The translations under genes and the position numbers were made by a program. The notes under the pieces were generated by a model that was given only the letters and a program-made list of their open reading frames with translations, did no database searches and had not been told where the DNA came from. From contig CALRDO010000003.1 in assembly GCA_943354915.1 (NCBI GenBank), forward strand, positions 1 through 34,142: a stretch of 34,142 nt of DNA, in the 5' to 3' direction. Below are positions 15,632 through 24,203 of this stretch, in pieces. Each line of letters starts with the position of its first letter. The stretch's first letter is position 1. This DNA comes from Patescibacteria group bacterium UBA4664 (GTDB lineage: Bacteria; Patescibacteriota; Saccharimonadia; CAILAD01; BJGX01).

Positions 15632-18527
15632 GCTTTTCTAGCTCAATTATCAATTCATCGCCGTCCATAGCTAATGTCTTTTTGAACTGGTAAGACTTAG
15701 ACTCTAGCGCGTACTCCTTAGCCAATGTTTCGTGAGATATTAATTCCTGATATTCCTCGAGGGCCAGCTTGAGGATACTAGATTTTGTAATAATGGCCAG
15801 CTTAATACGGTTCTCAATTACCAGGCCAGCTTCTTTACGGCAGGATTGAACATTGCGGATGATATCCCTTGCGAGGCCTTCGTTTCTAAGCGTTGGAGAG
15901 ATATTAGTGTCTAGCTGGACCTCCACTAGATCGCTCTTTTTATATTGTACTTCCTTAACATTGAGCTCATCGGCAATAATTGCCGAGAGCTCTTTGGTAA
16001 TTTTTTTAGGCCCATAGAGTACCACACTCTGCAACGGCTGGCGAACTTTAATTTTATGCTCAGAGCGTTTAGCAAGGCCATCGTTAACATAACGGCGCAC
16101 AGCATCCATATCCACTAAAATATCCCCATCATGCTGGTGAGCATTGGGCCAGTCACTCAAATGCACCGACTGTGGAGCAGCTAGAATATCTGCTGTTAGA
16201 TGTCGATATAGCCAGTCACTCATAAACGGAGCCCACGGGGCGAGCAATTGGCAAATAGTTATTAGCGACCAGTGTAGTGTCTGGTACGCTTGCGATTTAT
16301 CTAAATCGTCCTCTGACTTCCAGAATCTTCTACGGCTCCGCCGCACATACCAATTGGATAAATCATCAACCAATTTATAAACGGGCCAACATGCTTTGGC
16401 TAATTCAAAATTATTAGCGGCAGTAGTAACCTCTTTAATGGTGTTGGATACCCTTGCCACTAGCCAGATATCAAGAGGGTTCTCTAGGCCTGTTGGCATA
16501 TCCAAACTCTCTGGCTTCCAGTTGTCAATCTCGCTATATAAACTCATAAAAGAAGCACTATTATAAAGTGTCATAAATAAATTCCGATTAATGTCACTAA
16601 GGCTAGCGCGGTCAAAGCGCATATTATCAGCCGAAAGGGCTGGCGCGCTAGATAGTAGGTAGTACCTTAAGCTATCCGCTCCTTCAAGGTCAAAGACATC
16701 TTGAAGTGGTGGATAATTTTTAAGCCTCTTGGATAGCTTTTGTCCATCGGCGGCGGTAATCATTCCGTTGACCAAAACATTTCGATAAGCAGGCTTACCT
16801 AGTACAATCGTTGAGATGACATGTAAAACATAAAACCATAATCTAGTCTGATCAAGCCCCTCGCCAATAAAATCTGCTGGCAAACTATTTTTAAATTTAT
16901 CAGTGTTTTCAAAAGGGTAGTGTTGCTGGGCTATTGGCATCGAGCCAGAGTCAAACCAGCAATCCAGAACCTCCTCAACGCGCTTGTATACTTTTTTGCC
17001 TTTTTGTATCGTAACGCTATCTATAAAAGGACGGTGCAAATCAGATAAATCAATATCTGGGCCGGCTAGCTTTTGAAGCTCTTCAATGCTTTCTACGACT
17101 ACTATGTCGCTCTCGTCTTTAATGTTAACCCAAATTGGCATCGGTGCACCCCAGTAGCGATTCCGCGATACCGCCCAGTCCCTAGCACCCTCCAGCCATT
17201 TGCCAAAACTGCCAGCTTTGATATTAGAGGGAGTCCAATTAATCTCTTGAGCTGCTGCTAGTAACTCTTTTTTAATTGTAGAGACAGCGATAAACCATGT
17301 ATCAATAGCATAGTAAAGCAGTGGGGTATCGCAGCGGTAACAATAAGGGTAGGTATGCGCAAATGTTTCTGCCGAATAGATTTTACCCTGCTTCGTTAGC
17401 TCCTCTATGATTATTTTATCGGCTGATTTGAAAAACTTACCCTCTATGGCGTCCAGCCCCATATTTTGCTTAACTTTGCCTGACAAATCAATAGTATTAA
17501 TGATAGGGATATCCTTCTGCTGGCCTAAGGTGAGATCGTCCTCACCAAAAGCTGGGGCTACGTGTAAGATCCCGGTTCCATCATCGACGCTAACAAAATC
17601 CACGGCCCATATTTTGTAAAGATTCTGATGCTTTGTCGTACCCTTAATATCAAATAATGGCTGGTAGCTCTTGCCGACTAAATCGCTAGCTGCGATAGTC
17701 TTCAAGACCTCATAGCTATCGGTCTTGATGCTCTCCAGGCGTTTTTCGGCAATTATCAACTGCTCGCTTGTTCCGTCCTGATAATGAACATTAATAAGCA
17801 GATATTTAGCATTGGGCGCAATTGCCAGGGCACAATTACCCGGTAGGCTCCATGGCGTTGTAGTCCATGCCAATAAGCTTGCCTGCTCGCCTTGTAGCTT
17901 GAACTTTACAATCACGCTAGGGTCCGAGACGTTATCTTTGTAGCCCTCATTAACCTCAAAATTACTAAGTGGTGTAGCACAGCGCGGACAATAAGGCATG
18001 CACTTAAAGCCCTTATAAATTAAGCCTTTTTTATAAATCTGCGCAAATGTCCACCATTCCGACTCAATATATTGATTATCGATAGTAGCATAGGCATTTT
18101 CTTTATCCGTCCAGCGACCAATTCTATCAAAGTAACTTTCCCAGTCGCTCTTATATTTAAAAACAGAGTCCCGGCAGGCATTATTGAATTTCTCTAGTCC
18201 CAACTCCATAATTTGCTGTTTGCCAACAACATTAAACTGTTTTTCTATTTCAAATTCTACCGGTAAGCCATGGCAATCCCAGCCGTTTCTACGCTCCACG
18301 TACCTTCCCTTCATAGTTTGGAATCGCCCAATTGAATCCTTGATGCTAGTCACTAGGCTGTGCCCGAAGTGAGGAAGCCCATTTGCAAATGGTGGGCCAT
18401 CGTAAAAACTAAATGGTTTACCATTTTTAGTTTTCTGTAATGTGGCTGCGAAGGTGCCCTCATCCTGCCAGGCCTTGAGCATTGCTTCTTCGACTACTTT
18501 TGGTTTGTACTGAGGTAATTTTTTCAT
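15621..18527 (-). CDS. ileS: Isoleucyl-tRNA synthetase, eukaryote-like type
   Basis: The 968-residue protein charges tRNA-Ile. The HIGH-type motif is in PPFANGLPHFGH (45-56) and the KMSKS-type motif is KLSKR followed by LKNYP at about 595. The CP1 editing domain includes GTGILHVAPAFGEDD and CYRCDTPLLYY. An early CPYCPRC-like cysteine cluster (PYCPRCATPLSNFEV) is present. The HFGH and SKRLKNYP forms are those of the type shared by eukaryotes and some bacteria, often linked with mupirocin resistance (family knowledge, not tested). The ATG is 7 nt after AGGGAG. Expression is controlled by the T-box leader upstream. rodA overlaps its end. Confidence 0.96.
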   Translation of the reverse strand: MKKLPQYKPKVVEEAMLKAWQDEGTFAATLQKTKNGKPFSFYDGPPFANGLPHFGHSLVTSIKDSIGRFQTMKGRYVERRNGWDCHGLPVEFEIEKQFNVVGKQQIMELGLEKFNNACRDSVFKYKSDWESYFDRIGRWTDKENAYATIDNQYIESEWWTFAQIYKKGLIYKGFKCMPYCPRCATPLSNFEVNEGYKDNVSDPSVIVKFKLQGEQASLLAWTTTPWSLPGNCALAIAPNAKYLLINVHYQDGTSEQLIIAEKRLESIKTDSYEVLKTIAASDLVGKSYQPLFDIKGTTKHQNLYKIWAVDFVSVDDGTGILHVAPAFGEDDLTLGQQKDIPIINTIDLSGKVKQNMGLDAIEGKFFKSADKIIIEELTKQGKIYSAETFAHTYPYCYRCDTPLLYYAIDTWFIAVSTIKKELLAAAQEINWTPSNIKAGSFGKWLEGARDWAVSRNRYWGAPMPIWVNIKDESDIVVVESIEELQKLAGPDIDLSDLHRPFIDSVTIQKGKKVYKRVEEVLDCWFDSGSMPIAQQHYPFENTDKFKNSLPADFIGEGLDQTRLWFYVLHVISTIVLGKPAYRNVLVNGMITAADGQKLSKRLKNYPPLQDVFDLEGADSLRYYLLSSAPALSADNMRFDRASLSDINRNLFMTLYNSASFMSLYSEIDNWKPESLDMPTGLENPLDIWLVARVSNTIKEVTTAANNFELAKACWPVYKLVDDLSNWYVRRSRRRFWKSEDDLDKSQAYQTLHWSLITICQLLAPWAPFMSDWLYRHLTADILAAPQSVHLSDWPNAHQHDGDILVDMDAVRRYVNDGLAKRSEHKIKVRQPLQSVVLYGPKKITKELSAIIADELNVKEVQYKKSDLVEVQLDTNISPTLRNEGLARDIIRNVQSCRKEAGLVIENRIKLAIITKSSILKLALEEYQELISHETLAKEYALESKSYQFKKTLAMDGDELIIELEKHEA

Positions 18528-18540
18528 TACAGGGCTCCCT

Positions 18541-18775
18541 TAAAATATTAAGACACCGCATCATATCAAATACTCGATGCGGTGTCAGGGTTCATATATT
18601 ATTGAACGGTACCACCTGACTTCCCTTTTTTAAAAGGGCACTTCATTAATGAGCTCTGTCGCGTCTCGAGCGATGGGTTCTACTAACTCTGCCTAGCAGG
18701 GTTTTCTTCCCACGGCGCTGCGTTTTAAAAAAACGCACTCTTGGTCGATAACCAATCGTATCCTAACGCCTTAAC
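18541..18775 (-). promoter_or_regulatory. T-box riboswitch (tRNA-Ile sensing leader of ileS)
   Basis: T-boxes bind uncharged tRNA and switch on aminoacyl-tRNA synthetase genes. On the minus strand the antiterminator is at 18620-18584: GTCAGG pairs with CCTGAC, enclosing the T-box bulge TGGTACCG and an upper stem TTCA/TGAA. Upstream a 7-bp stem III (CCCTTTT/AAAAGGG, 18638-18623) precedes it. An 11-bp hairpin at 18586-18552 with a T-rich tail is the competing terminator and shares three bases with the antiterminator. Further upstream are hairpins at 18755-18741, whose loop shows ATC (an Ile codon), and at about 18737-18719. The specifier is therefore probably AUC at 18749-18747, but a second ATC at 18674-18672 is possible. 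Confidence 0.9.
18552..18586 (-). terminator. Conditional terminator of the ileS T-box
   Basis: GACACCGCATC and GATGCGGTGTC form an 11-bp stem with a 13-nt loop, followed on the minus strand by TTAATATTTT. The T run is interrupted, so termination may be partial. The base-paired arm overlaps the antiterminator only at GAC. Confidence 0.8.
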
Positions 18776-18782
18776 TATACTT

Positions 18783-18796
18783 ATTATAGTATTATA
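18783..18796 (-). promoter_or_regulatory. -10 elements of the ileS transcript
   Basis: Two overlapping candidates on the minus strand, TATAAT at 18796-18791 and at 18788-18783. The first predicted start is about 18784 or 18776, just before the leader stems. The -35 is unclear. Confidence 0.4.
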
Positions 18797-18808
18797 ATGA
18801 GTTAAATA

Positions 18809-19075
18809 CTAGATATAGCCAATTGCTTGGTGGAGTTCATTGCTGGTCGGCAAAGTCCCTTGCCAGACGGCCTGGAAGGTATCGTCGTCTCTGAGTAAGA
18901 GTAGCGCTGGAAAGCTTAAAATATCATAGGCCCCAATCGTACTAATTGCGCTGGCCGAGTTAATATCAACTGCGCTTAATCTGACATGGTTTAACTTGAG
19001 GTTTTTCTTTAACTCCAATAGCTCAAGCCTAAATTTCTTGATATCCCCCCTGCTATAAAAAAGTGTTGCCTTCAT
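18809..19075 (-). CDS. Small thioredoxin-fold protein lacking the CxxC pair
   Basis: The 88-residue product has the thioredoxin pattern: strand KATLFYS, helix DIKKFRLELLELKKNL, strand HVRLSAVDIN, and the cis-proline loop SFPALLLLRDDDTF with a following helix. The redox cysteines are missing; the place of CxxC reads SRGD, and there is no cysteine at all. It therefore cannot be a classical oxidoreductase and is more likely a binding or chaperone-like member. It lies after nrdR on the same strand; a 9-bp inverted repeat occupies the gap. The T-box leader of ileS follows. Confidence 0.75.
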   Translation of the reverse strand: MKATLFYSRGDIKKFRLELLELKKNLKLNHVRLSAVDINSASAISTIGAYDILSFPALLLLRDDDTFQAVWQGTLPTSNELHQAIGYI

Positions 19076-19101
19076 ATTGCTTATATTTTAACATAAGCAA
19101 T
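19076..19101 (-). repeat. Inverted repeat between nrdR and the thioredoxin-fold gene
   Basis: ATTGCTTAT (19076-19084) and ATAAGCAAT (19093-19101) are perfect 9-bp arms around an 8-nt AT loop. It fills the whole gap and abuts the next ATG. It lacks a T run and holds TAAAAT, so it could be an operator or an mRNA hairpin rather than a terminator. Confidence 0.65.
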
Positions 19102-19560
19102 TTAATTATGGAGTTTTTTGATTTTAGTTAATTCCTTCTCAAAACTAGATAGACTTGCAAAGCTTCGATAAACACTAGCAAACCTAACATATGCTACGTC
19201 ATCAACTTTTAATAATTCGTCCATTACAATAGCGCCAAGTTTGCTAGTTGGTAGCTCGGGCTGGTCTAGCCCGCGCGCCAGGCGCTCCACTTCGGCAATA
19301 AGCTCTTCAATCCGCACAGCTTCAACTGGCCTTTTTTCAAATGCCTTATAGACTCCTATTGATAATTTCGGTTTATCAAATAGCTCCCGTTCGCCGTTTT
19401 TCTTAATAACAAAAAGGTTCGGTACCTCTAGTCGCTCATAGGTTGTATAGCGATGTTTGCAATCAAGGCATTCGCGTCGCCGGCGGATAGAACTAGCACC
19501 TTCCACGTCTCGCGACTCAAGTACCCGGCTTTCTTCTATACTGCAAACGGGGCACTTCAT
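19102..19560 (-). CDS. nrdR: Transcriptional repressor NrdR
   Basis: NrdR senses ATP/dATP through an ATP-cone and represses ribonucleotide reductase genes. The 152-residue protein has the zinc ribbon C3/C6 and C31/C34 with RRRRECLDCKHRYTTYER, and the ATP-cone beginning VIKKNGERELFDKPKL. Length is normal. No nrd genes are in the window. It starts 10 nt after the ftsZ stop, so it may be read with ftsZ. Confidence 0.96.
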   Translation of the reverse strand: MKCPVCSIEESRVLESRDVEGASSIRRRRECLDCKHRYTTYERLEVPNLFVIKKNGERELFDKPKLSIGVYKAFEKRPVEAVRIEELIAEVERLARGLDQPELPTSKLGAIVMDELLKVDDVAYVRFASVYRSFASLSSFEKELTKIKKLHN

Positions 19561-19570
19561 ATCTACCCCG

Positions 19571-20971
19571 CTAAAGCTTTTTCTTTACAAAGCTTGGCAT
19601 ATCGTCATCGACTTTCTTAGCCTTTGGTCGGCCTATCTTTAAGCCCAGTCTCTTATAGGCTGGCAGATCAGAATCATCATCCTCGGCTTGATCAAAATTT
19701 GTAGATATAGTCTCTACAATAGGCTCCTCTGGGAGTTCAGTTCTGGCTGACTCCTTATTATAATCTTCTACATCAAAGGCAAAATCAATGGTTTCCTCGT
19801 CTAGGGCACTTTCGTTGTTGCCAAATAATGAGGATTTTTTGGGTTTTGCGCTTACTAGAGGCTCATCGTCGGTATCATCAAAAACAGGCTTAGAGTCGTA
19901 ATTTTTCAAAAATGGCATTTCAGCCGGTTCGGTTTCTGCTAGGGCATCTTCCGAATCTCCAAAAATACTGGGCGCTTCACGCCCTAGCCTGACTGGAAAA
20001 TTAGTGGGAGTACTTTTATGGCTATCAAAGCCAGTAGCAACTAAGGTCACCCTGATCTCACCAGTCAAGTTCTCATCTAATACAGTCCCCCAGATAATAT
20101 TGGCTTCAGGATCAACCGAATCGTGTATTAATTTCGCTGCCTCCTCAATCTCGTGCATGCCCATATCTCGACCACCAGTAAAGTTAATTAGCACTCCCTT
20201 AGCACCCTGTATGGAGACATCTAGTAGTGGCGAGTCCATAGCATATTTAACGGCATCAATTGCCCTGGTATCGCCCGAACCCTGTCCGATACCCATTAGT
20301 GCCGAGCCAGCGTTACTCATAATAGATTTGACATCAGCAAAATCTAAATTAACCAACCCATTAACTGTAATTAGGTCAGCAATACCCTGTACGCCTTGCT
20401 TTAAAACATCATCAACCGTACCAAAGGCATCTAGCAATGTCGTTTTACGATCAACTAGCTGTAGAATCCTATCATTAGGGATAGTGATAAGGGTATCAAC
20501 CTTATCCTTCAGTTCCTCGATACCCGCCTCGCAGATTTTACGGCGTCTATCCCCTTCAAAGGAGAAAGGCTTAGTGATAATTGCAACAGTTAAGGCACCT
20601 ATATCCCTTGCTATTCTAGCAACTACTGGTGCAGCTCCCGAACCTGTACCGCCCCCATAGCCAGCAGTGATAAAGACCATTTCGGAATGCTTTAAGGCAT
20701 TGTAAATAGCCTCTTCGCTCTCCTCGGCGGCTTGTCGGCCAATCTCTGGGTTAGCGCCAGCACCCAAACCACGCGTAGCCTCCTTGCCAATATGAACCTT
20801 GGTGTTAGCCTGCGACCAATGCAGCGCTTGGGCGTCAGTATTAATAGCAACGAAATCAATACCCCTTAGTTTGGATTGAACCATTCTATTTAGGGCATTG
20901 CCTCCGCCGCCACCAATACCGATGACTTTAATACGCGCGAATGTTTCTATTTCTGGTAAGATTTCTGCCAT
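19571..20971 (-). CDS. ftsZ: Cell division protein FtsZ
   Basis: This tubulin-like GTPase forms the division ring. The 466-residue protein has the nucleotide-binding GIGGGGGNALNRM near the start, the tubulin signature GGGTGSG (106-112), and the T7-loop region NLDFADVKSIMSNAGSALMGIG. The core ends near 320. A long acidic linker of about 110 residues follows, and then DDDMPSFVKKKL, which fits the conserved C-terminal peptide that binds FtsA and other partners. The linker is longer than in most bacteria. The ATG has GGGAGG about 8 nt upstream and a 100-nt leader with hairpins. ftsA precedes it but about 300 nt away. Confidence 0.97.
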   Translation of the reverse strand: MAEILPEIETFARIKVIGIGGGGGNALNRMVQSKLRGIDFVAINTDAQALHWSQANTKVHIGKEATRGLGAGANPEIGRQAAEESEEAIYNALKHSEMVFITAGYGGGTGSGAAPVVARIARDIGALTVAIITKPFSFEGDRRRKICEAGIEELKDKVDTLITIPNDRILQLVDRKTTLLDAFGTVDDVLKQGVQGIADLITVNGLVNLDFADVKSIMSNAGSALMGIGQGSGDTRAIDAVKYAMDSPLLDVSIQGAKGVLINFTGGRDMGMHEIEEAAKLIHDSVDPEANIIWGTVLDENLTGEIRVTLVATGFDSHKSTPTNFPVRLGREAPSIFGDSEDALAETEPAEMPFLKNYDSKPVFDDTDDEPLVSAKPKKSSLFGNNESALDEETIDFAFDVEDYNKESARTELPEEPIVETISTNFDQAEDDDSDLPAYKRLGLKIGRPKAKKVDDDMPSFVKKKL

Positions 20972-21071
20972 ATATTTATACCTCCCTACTCCTAGAATAA
21001 TTGCTTGGGAAGGATAGTACCCTCCCAGATGTAATCTGCCTTACCACATACCTTTTTAATTAGAAAAGGAT
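20972..21071 (-). promoter_or_regulatory. Structured 5' leader of ftsZ
   Basis: Minus-strand leader of 100 nt. CAGAT and ATCTG with a TAC loop form one hairpin (21038-21026). GGGAGG and CCTTCCC with one bulged base form an adjacent one (about 21027-21006). The ribosome binding site GGGAGG near the ATG lies free downstream. The GGGAGG repeat inside the second hairpin mimics a Shine-Dalgarno. Confidence 0.45.
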
Positions 21072-21077
21072 ACATTT

Positions 21078-21106
21078 ATTATATACAAACAAACCGTCTT
21101 ATGCAA
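21078..21106 (-). promoter_or_regulatory. Promoter of ftsZ
   Basis: Minus strand TTGCAT (21106-21101), a 17-nt spacer and TATAAT (21083-21078). Predicted start is 21071. The remaining gap up to the ftsA stop (21107-21268) is AT-rich with no gene recognised. Confidence 0.6.
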
Positions 21107-21268
21107 TATATTTGTTCAAGATTTTTATAACTTTATAAGGTATAAATAATGTGTTCGTTGCAAAAAATTAATTGTTCTATTTTTTTGAGCTAAGCGCGAT
21201 TAAAAAATAACTACCTACTATTTTAGAATTTTAGGCACAATAAGGAACTATTTATAAATAACTGCGGG

Positions 21269-22504
21269 CTAGGGCATTAATCTCTTAAAAATGGCCTTAG
21301 CTTTATGGCCGATTCTGCCGATTGCACCATCAAAACTACGAGATTTGCTAGTTTTGGGTATATCCATATCTTCTAGCATTAACCCAATTGCAACGGCATA
21401 GGCAGGATCTGTAATCTTATCTGAAACGCCGGTATACTTCTGGGAGGAGCCAACCGCAGTTGGTAGTTTTACGAAACCCTTAGCAAACTCAGCAATTTCG
21501 GTCATCTTTGCACCTCCTCCAGTTAAGACCACCCCCGCTGAAAGCTGCTGGTGCTGGTCAATTTTTGTTATCTCTTTCGCCGCTAGTTCGAAAATCTCAC
21601 TAAGTCTAGCGAAAATTATCTTGTCGACGTCATTTTTGGCTACAACGCCTTTGCCACCAAATTCGGAAAGGTCAATTTTTAGTTGATCTCGAGGGCTTGG
21701 ATGCTGAGCAGTGCCATATTTAATCTTAACCTGTTCGGCAATTTCAATACCTGTTCGTAACCCATAAACCAAGTCCTTCGTAATATTATTGGACCCCATT
21801 GGAATAATATTGGTATACGATAGCTTCCCCTCGTTATAAACCGCAATGCCAGTCGTTTGAGACCCAAGATGTACCAATGCTACACCGAGTTCCATTTGTT
21901 TCTTGGTTAATACCGTACGGGCGGCGGCGATTGGTACAATCAGCTGGCTATTGATTTGAACTCCAGATCTAAATACAGCATTTTGCAGGTTTTTTAATGC
22001 TGGGCTGAGGCCTGTAATAATATGCGTATCAACTTCAAGGCGGATCCCGCTCATGCCAACCGGATCAGTAATACCGGACTGGCCATCGACGCTATAATTT
22101 CGTGGGATTACCTGCAGAATCTGTCTATTGGATTCTAACTGGATTGCAGTTGAAGCTTGCTCAACGCGAACTAATTCTTCTTTAGTAATCTCATGGTCGG
22201 CTCTTGATACTGCAATCACACCCTTAGAATTTAAACTTTGAATATGGGCGCCATCAACAGCTATCGTAGCTCGTTCTATTGCTATCCCACTCATCCGCTC
22301 GGCTTCTTCTAGTGCCGCCGTAATGGAGCTAACGGTTTCTTCCACATCTACCACTACGCCTTTTCTGACGCCAGATGTAGGGGAGACCCCAAGTCCTATA
22401 ATGCTAGGGAGTGCCGAATCCTGCTGGTGCAAGCCAACAACACAAACTACCTTACTTGAGCTAATATCTAAACCAACGTATGTTTCTTCGTCTTTAGGTG
22501 CCAT
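21269..22504 (-). CDS. ftsA: Cell division protein FtsA
   Basis: FtsA is an actin-like ATPase that tethers FtsZ to the membrane. The 411-residue protein starts YVGLDISSSKVVCVVG (phosphate 1 loop). It continues with the SHS2 insert region, the second phosphate loop ALVHLGSQTTGIAVYNEG, and the adenosine-binding VVLTGGGAKM. The C-terminal KAIFKRLMP is a plausible short amphipathic membrane-targeting helix. The ATG follows a predicted promoter with a 2-nt leader. map precedes it by 45 nt and ftsZ follows with a separate promoter. Confidence 0.95.
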   Translation of the reverse strand: MAPKDEETYVGLDISSSKVVCVVGLHQQDSALPSIIGLGVSPTSGVRKGVVVDVEETVSSITAALEEAERMSGIAIERATIAVDGAHIQSLNSKGVIAVSRADHEITKEELVRVEQASTAIQLESNRQILQVIPRNYSVDGQSGITDPVGMSGIRLEVDTHIITGLSPALKNLQNAVFRSGVQINSQLIVPIAAARTVLTKKQMELGVALVHLGSQTTGIAVYNEGKLSYTNIIPMGSNNITKDLVYGLRTGIEIAEQVKIKYGTAQHPSPRDQLKIDLSEFGGKGVVAKNDVDKIIFARLSEIFELAAKEITKIDQHQQLSAGVVLTGGGAKMTEIAEFAKGFVKLPTAVGSSQKYTGVSDKITDPAYAVAIGLMLEDMDIPKTSKSRSFDGAIGRIGHKAKAIFKRLMP

Positions 22505-22512
22505 AGCTACCT

Positions 22513-22542
22513 ATTATACTGCAAGCGTGGCTAGTAGTTCAA
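22513..22542 (-). promoter_or_regulatory. Promoter of ftsA, near-leaderless
   Basis: Minus strand TTGAAC (22542-22537), an 18-nt spacer and TATAAT (22518-22513). Predicted start is 22506, two bases before the ATG. Confidence 0.6.
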
Positions 22543-22549
22543 ATATTAG

Positions 22550-23299
22550 CTAGCTAGCCAGCACTTCGCAGCCATTTTTTGTAACAAGAACTGTATTCTC
22601 AAATTGAGCACTCAACGATCCGTCTCTGGTCATATAGGTCCATCCATCATCAGCTAGATATAAATCGTTGGTACTAATTGATGCAATCGGCTCAATAGCA
22701 ATAGTCATGCCAGCCTTGAGCACTTCACCGGTACCGGCAGTACCATAATTAGCAATAACAGGGTCCTCGTGTAGCTGGTGGCCAACACCATGCCCGGTTA
22801 AGCTGTATATCGGCCTCAGCTTGTGCTTTCTTAAATGATGCTCAATAACAGCACTAATATCGCCAACTCTAACCCCGTCTTTAATGACCTTCAAAGCCTC
22901 TAGCAGGGCCTCATAGCAACCTTCTAGTAGCCTTGCTCCGTCCTTTGAGGGCTTGCCAATACTAATACTGCGCGCGGCGTCTGTTATCATCCCGTTATAA
23001 TTAACACCGTAGTCAATACCTACTAGGTCGCCATTTTGTAATTTACGCTCATTTGGCAGAGCATGAACAATCTCGTTGTTAACAGATACGCAGACGCTAC
23101 CTGGGAACCCTTGGTAACCCAAAAATGCTGGCTTAGCGCCGAGCTTTGCGGTTTCTTCTTGAGCAACTCGGTCTAACGCGAGGCTAGTTACTCCTGGCTT
23201 GGCAAGGCCTACCAGAATATCTAAGACTGCCGTTAAGATTTCACCGCTACGGCGTATATTATCAATTTCCTCAGATGTTTTAATCTTAGTGGCTACCAT
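22550..23299 (-). CDS. map: Methionine aminopeptidase, type I
   Basis: The enzyme removes the N-terminal methionine after deformylation. The 249-residue protein keeps the five metal ligands in order: Asp in GIDYGV, Asp in MITDAARS, His in TGHGVGHQLHE, Glu in IAIEPIAS and Glu in AQFENTVLV. It overlaps adk by 7 nt. The adk-map pair is usually in the secY ribosomal operon; here it is at the end of a ybeY-dgkA-adk-map run. Confidence 0.97.
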   Translation of the reverse strand: MVATKIKTSEEIDNIRRSGEILTAVLDILVGLAKPGVTSLALDRVAQEETAKLGAKPAFLGYQGFPGSVCVSVNNEIVHALPNERKLQNGDLVGIDYGVNYNGMITDAARSISIGKPSKDGARLLEGCYEALLEALKVIKDGVRVGDISAVIEHHLRKHKLRPIYSLTGHGVGHQLHEDPVIANYGTAGTGEVLKAGMTIAIEPIASISTNDLYLADDGWTYMTRDGSLSAQFENTVLVTKNGCEVLAS

Positions 23300-23838
23300 T
23301 GCAGGGCTGTTTTAATCCTCTGCGATATCTCTAGGGGGTCTCCTGCCCCATCTACTGCTACAAAAATCCCTTGCTCTTTCGCGTGGCTAATAACCTCATC
23401 GGTTAGCCTGTGGAAAACCGCTATCCTATTTTGAATAATAGTCTGGCTATCGTCATGGCGGCCTCTCTTTAGAAGCCTCTGGAGGGATTCTTCGTCAGAA
23501 ATATCTATCAGTAGATATTTTGCAACATTGATGTCATGGGACTGGGCATATTCTTCCACCCATTTAGCTTGGTCGACATCTCTAGGGAAGCCGTCTGAAA
23601 TAATAACACTACCATCGGCAAAACTTTCTAGTTGCTGCTGTATCATTTCATTAACGATACCGTAATCTACCAAATCCCCCGCTTCTAGCGCTTGCCTAAC
23701 TGTTTGGTCAGTTGTCGCCCTCTGCCTAATTAAATCGCCAATCCTGATAATTTCAATTTTACGTAATTTAGCCAGCAGCTCTATTTGAGTATCCTTGCCA
23801 GAACCAGGCAAACCAATAATTATTATTAGCTGCTTCAT
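23293..23838 (-). CDS. adk: Adenylate kinase, short form
   Basis: It interconverts ATP, ADP and AMP. The 181-residue protein has Walker A GLPGSGKDT (9-17), the AMP-binding region IRIGDLIRQRA and ISDGFPRDVDQAKW, and a lid reduced to LLKRGRHDDSQT. The inserted zinc/LID domain of long-form bacterial enzymes is absent. The ATG overlaps the dgkA TGA by 4 nt. Confidence 0.93.
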   Translation of the reverse strand: MKQLIIIIGLPGSGKDTQIELLAKLRKIEIIRIGDLIRQRATTDQTVRQALEAGDLVDYGIVNEMIQQQLESFADGSVIISDGFPRDVDQAKWVEEYAQSHDINVAKYLLIDISDEESLQRLLKRGRHDDSQTIIQNRIAVFHRLTDEVISHAKEQGIFVAVDGAGDPLEISQRIKTALQW

Positions 23839-24203
23839 CGAATAAGGTCATTTAAAATGGTGTATACTTTGGGTCCGAAAATAACAGCTGCCACTACGAG
23901 CGCCCCAACCGCCGTGATTAACACGCCGGCGGCCATCATATCTTTAGTAAGCTGGACGAGATGATTGTTTTCTTGGCTAATTAGGTCTAGGGTTTTTTCG
24001 AATGCGGTATTAATAATCTCTGCTAACAGGACCATCACTATAAAGGTTACGACAAATAAAAACTCTAGGGTGCTAATCTTGAGTAAAAATGATAGCAAAA
24101 TTGCAGCAAGCGCAAAGACTAGATGCAATTTAGCATTTCGTTCAGAACTTATTACTGCCCTTAAGCCTCGTAGGGCATATCTAAAACTAGCTAATGTGAC
24201 CAT
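23835..24203 (-). CDS. dgkA: DgkA-family lipid kinase (diacylglycerol or undecaprenol kinase)
   Basis: The 122-residue integral membrane protein has three hydrophobic segments and the family signature: SSERNAKLHL near the first helix, AEIINTAFEKTLDL in the middle and KDMMAAGVLI in the last. In monoderm bacteria this family mainly phosphorylates undecaprenol, feeding the cell-wall lipid carrier pool. The choice between substrates is inference. The ATG lies 13 nt inside the end of ybeY. Confidence 0.93.
   Translation of the reverse strand: MVTLASFRYALRGLRAVISSERNAKLHLVFALAAILLSFLLKISTLEFLFVVTFIVMVLLAEIINTAFEKTLDLISQENNHLVQLTKDMMAAGVLITAVGALVVAAVIFGPKVYTILNDLIR

Noticed and set aside
20004-20660. 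218-residue plus-strand frame
   Set aside because: It lies wholly opposite ftsZ and is rich in Ser/Thr/Pro, as expected for the antisense of a real gene.
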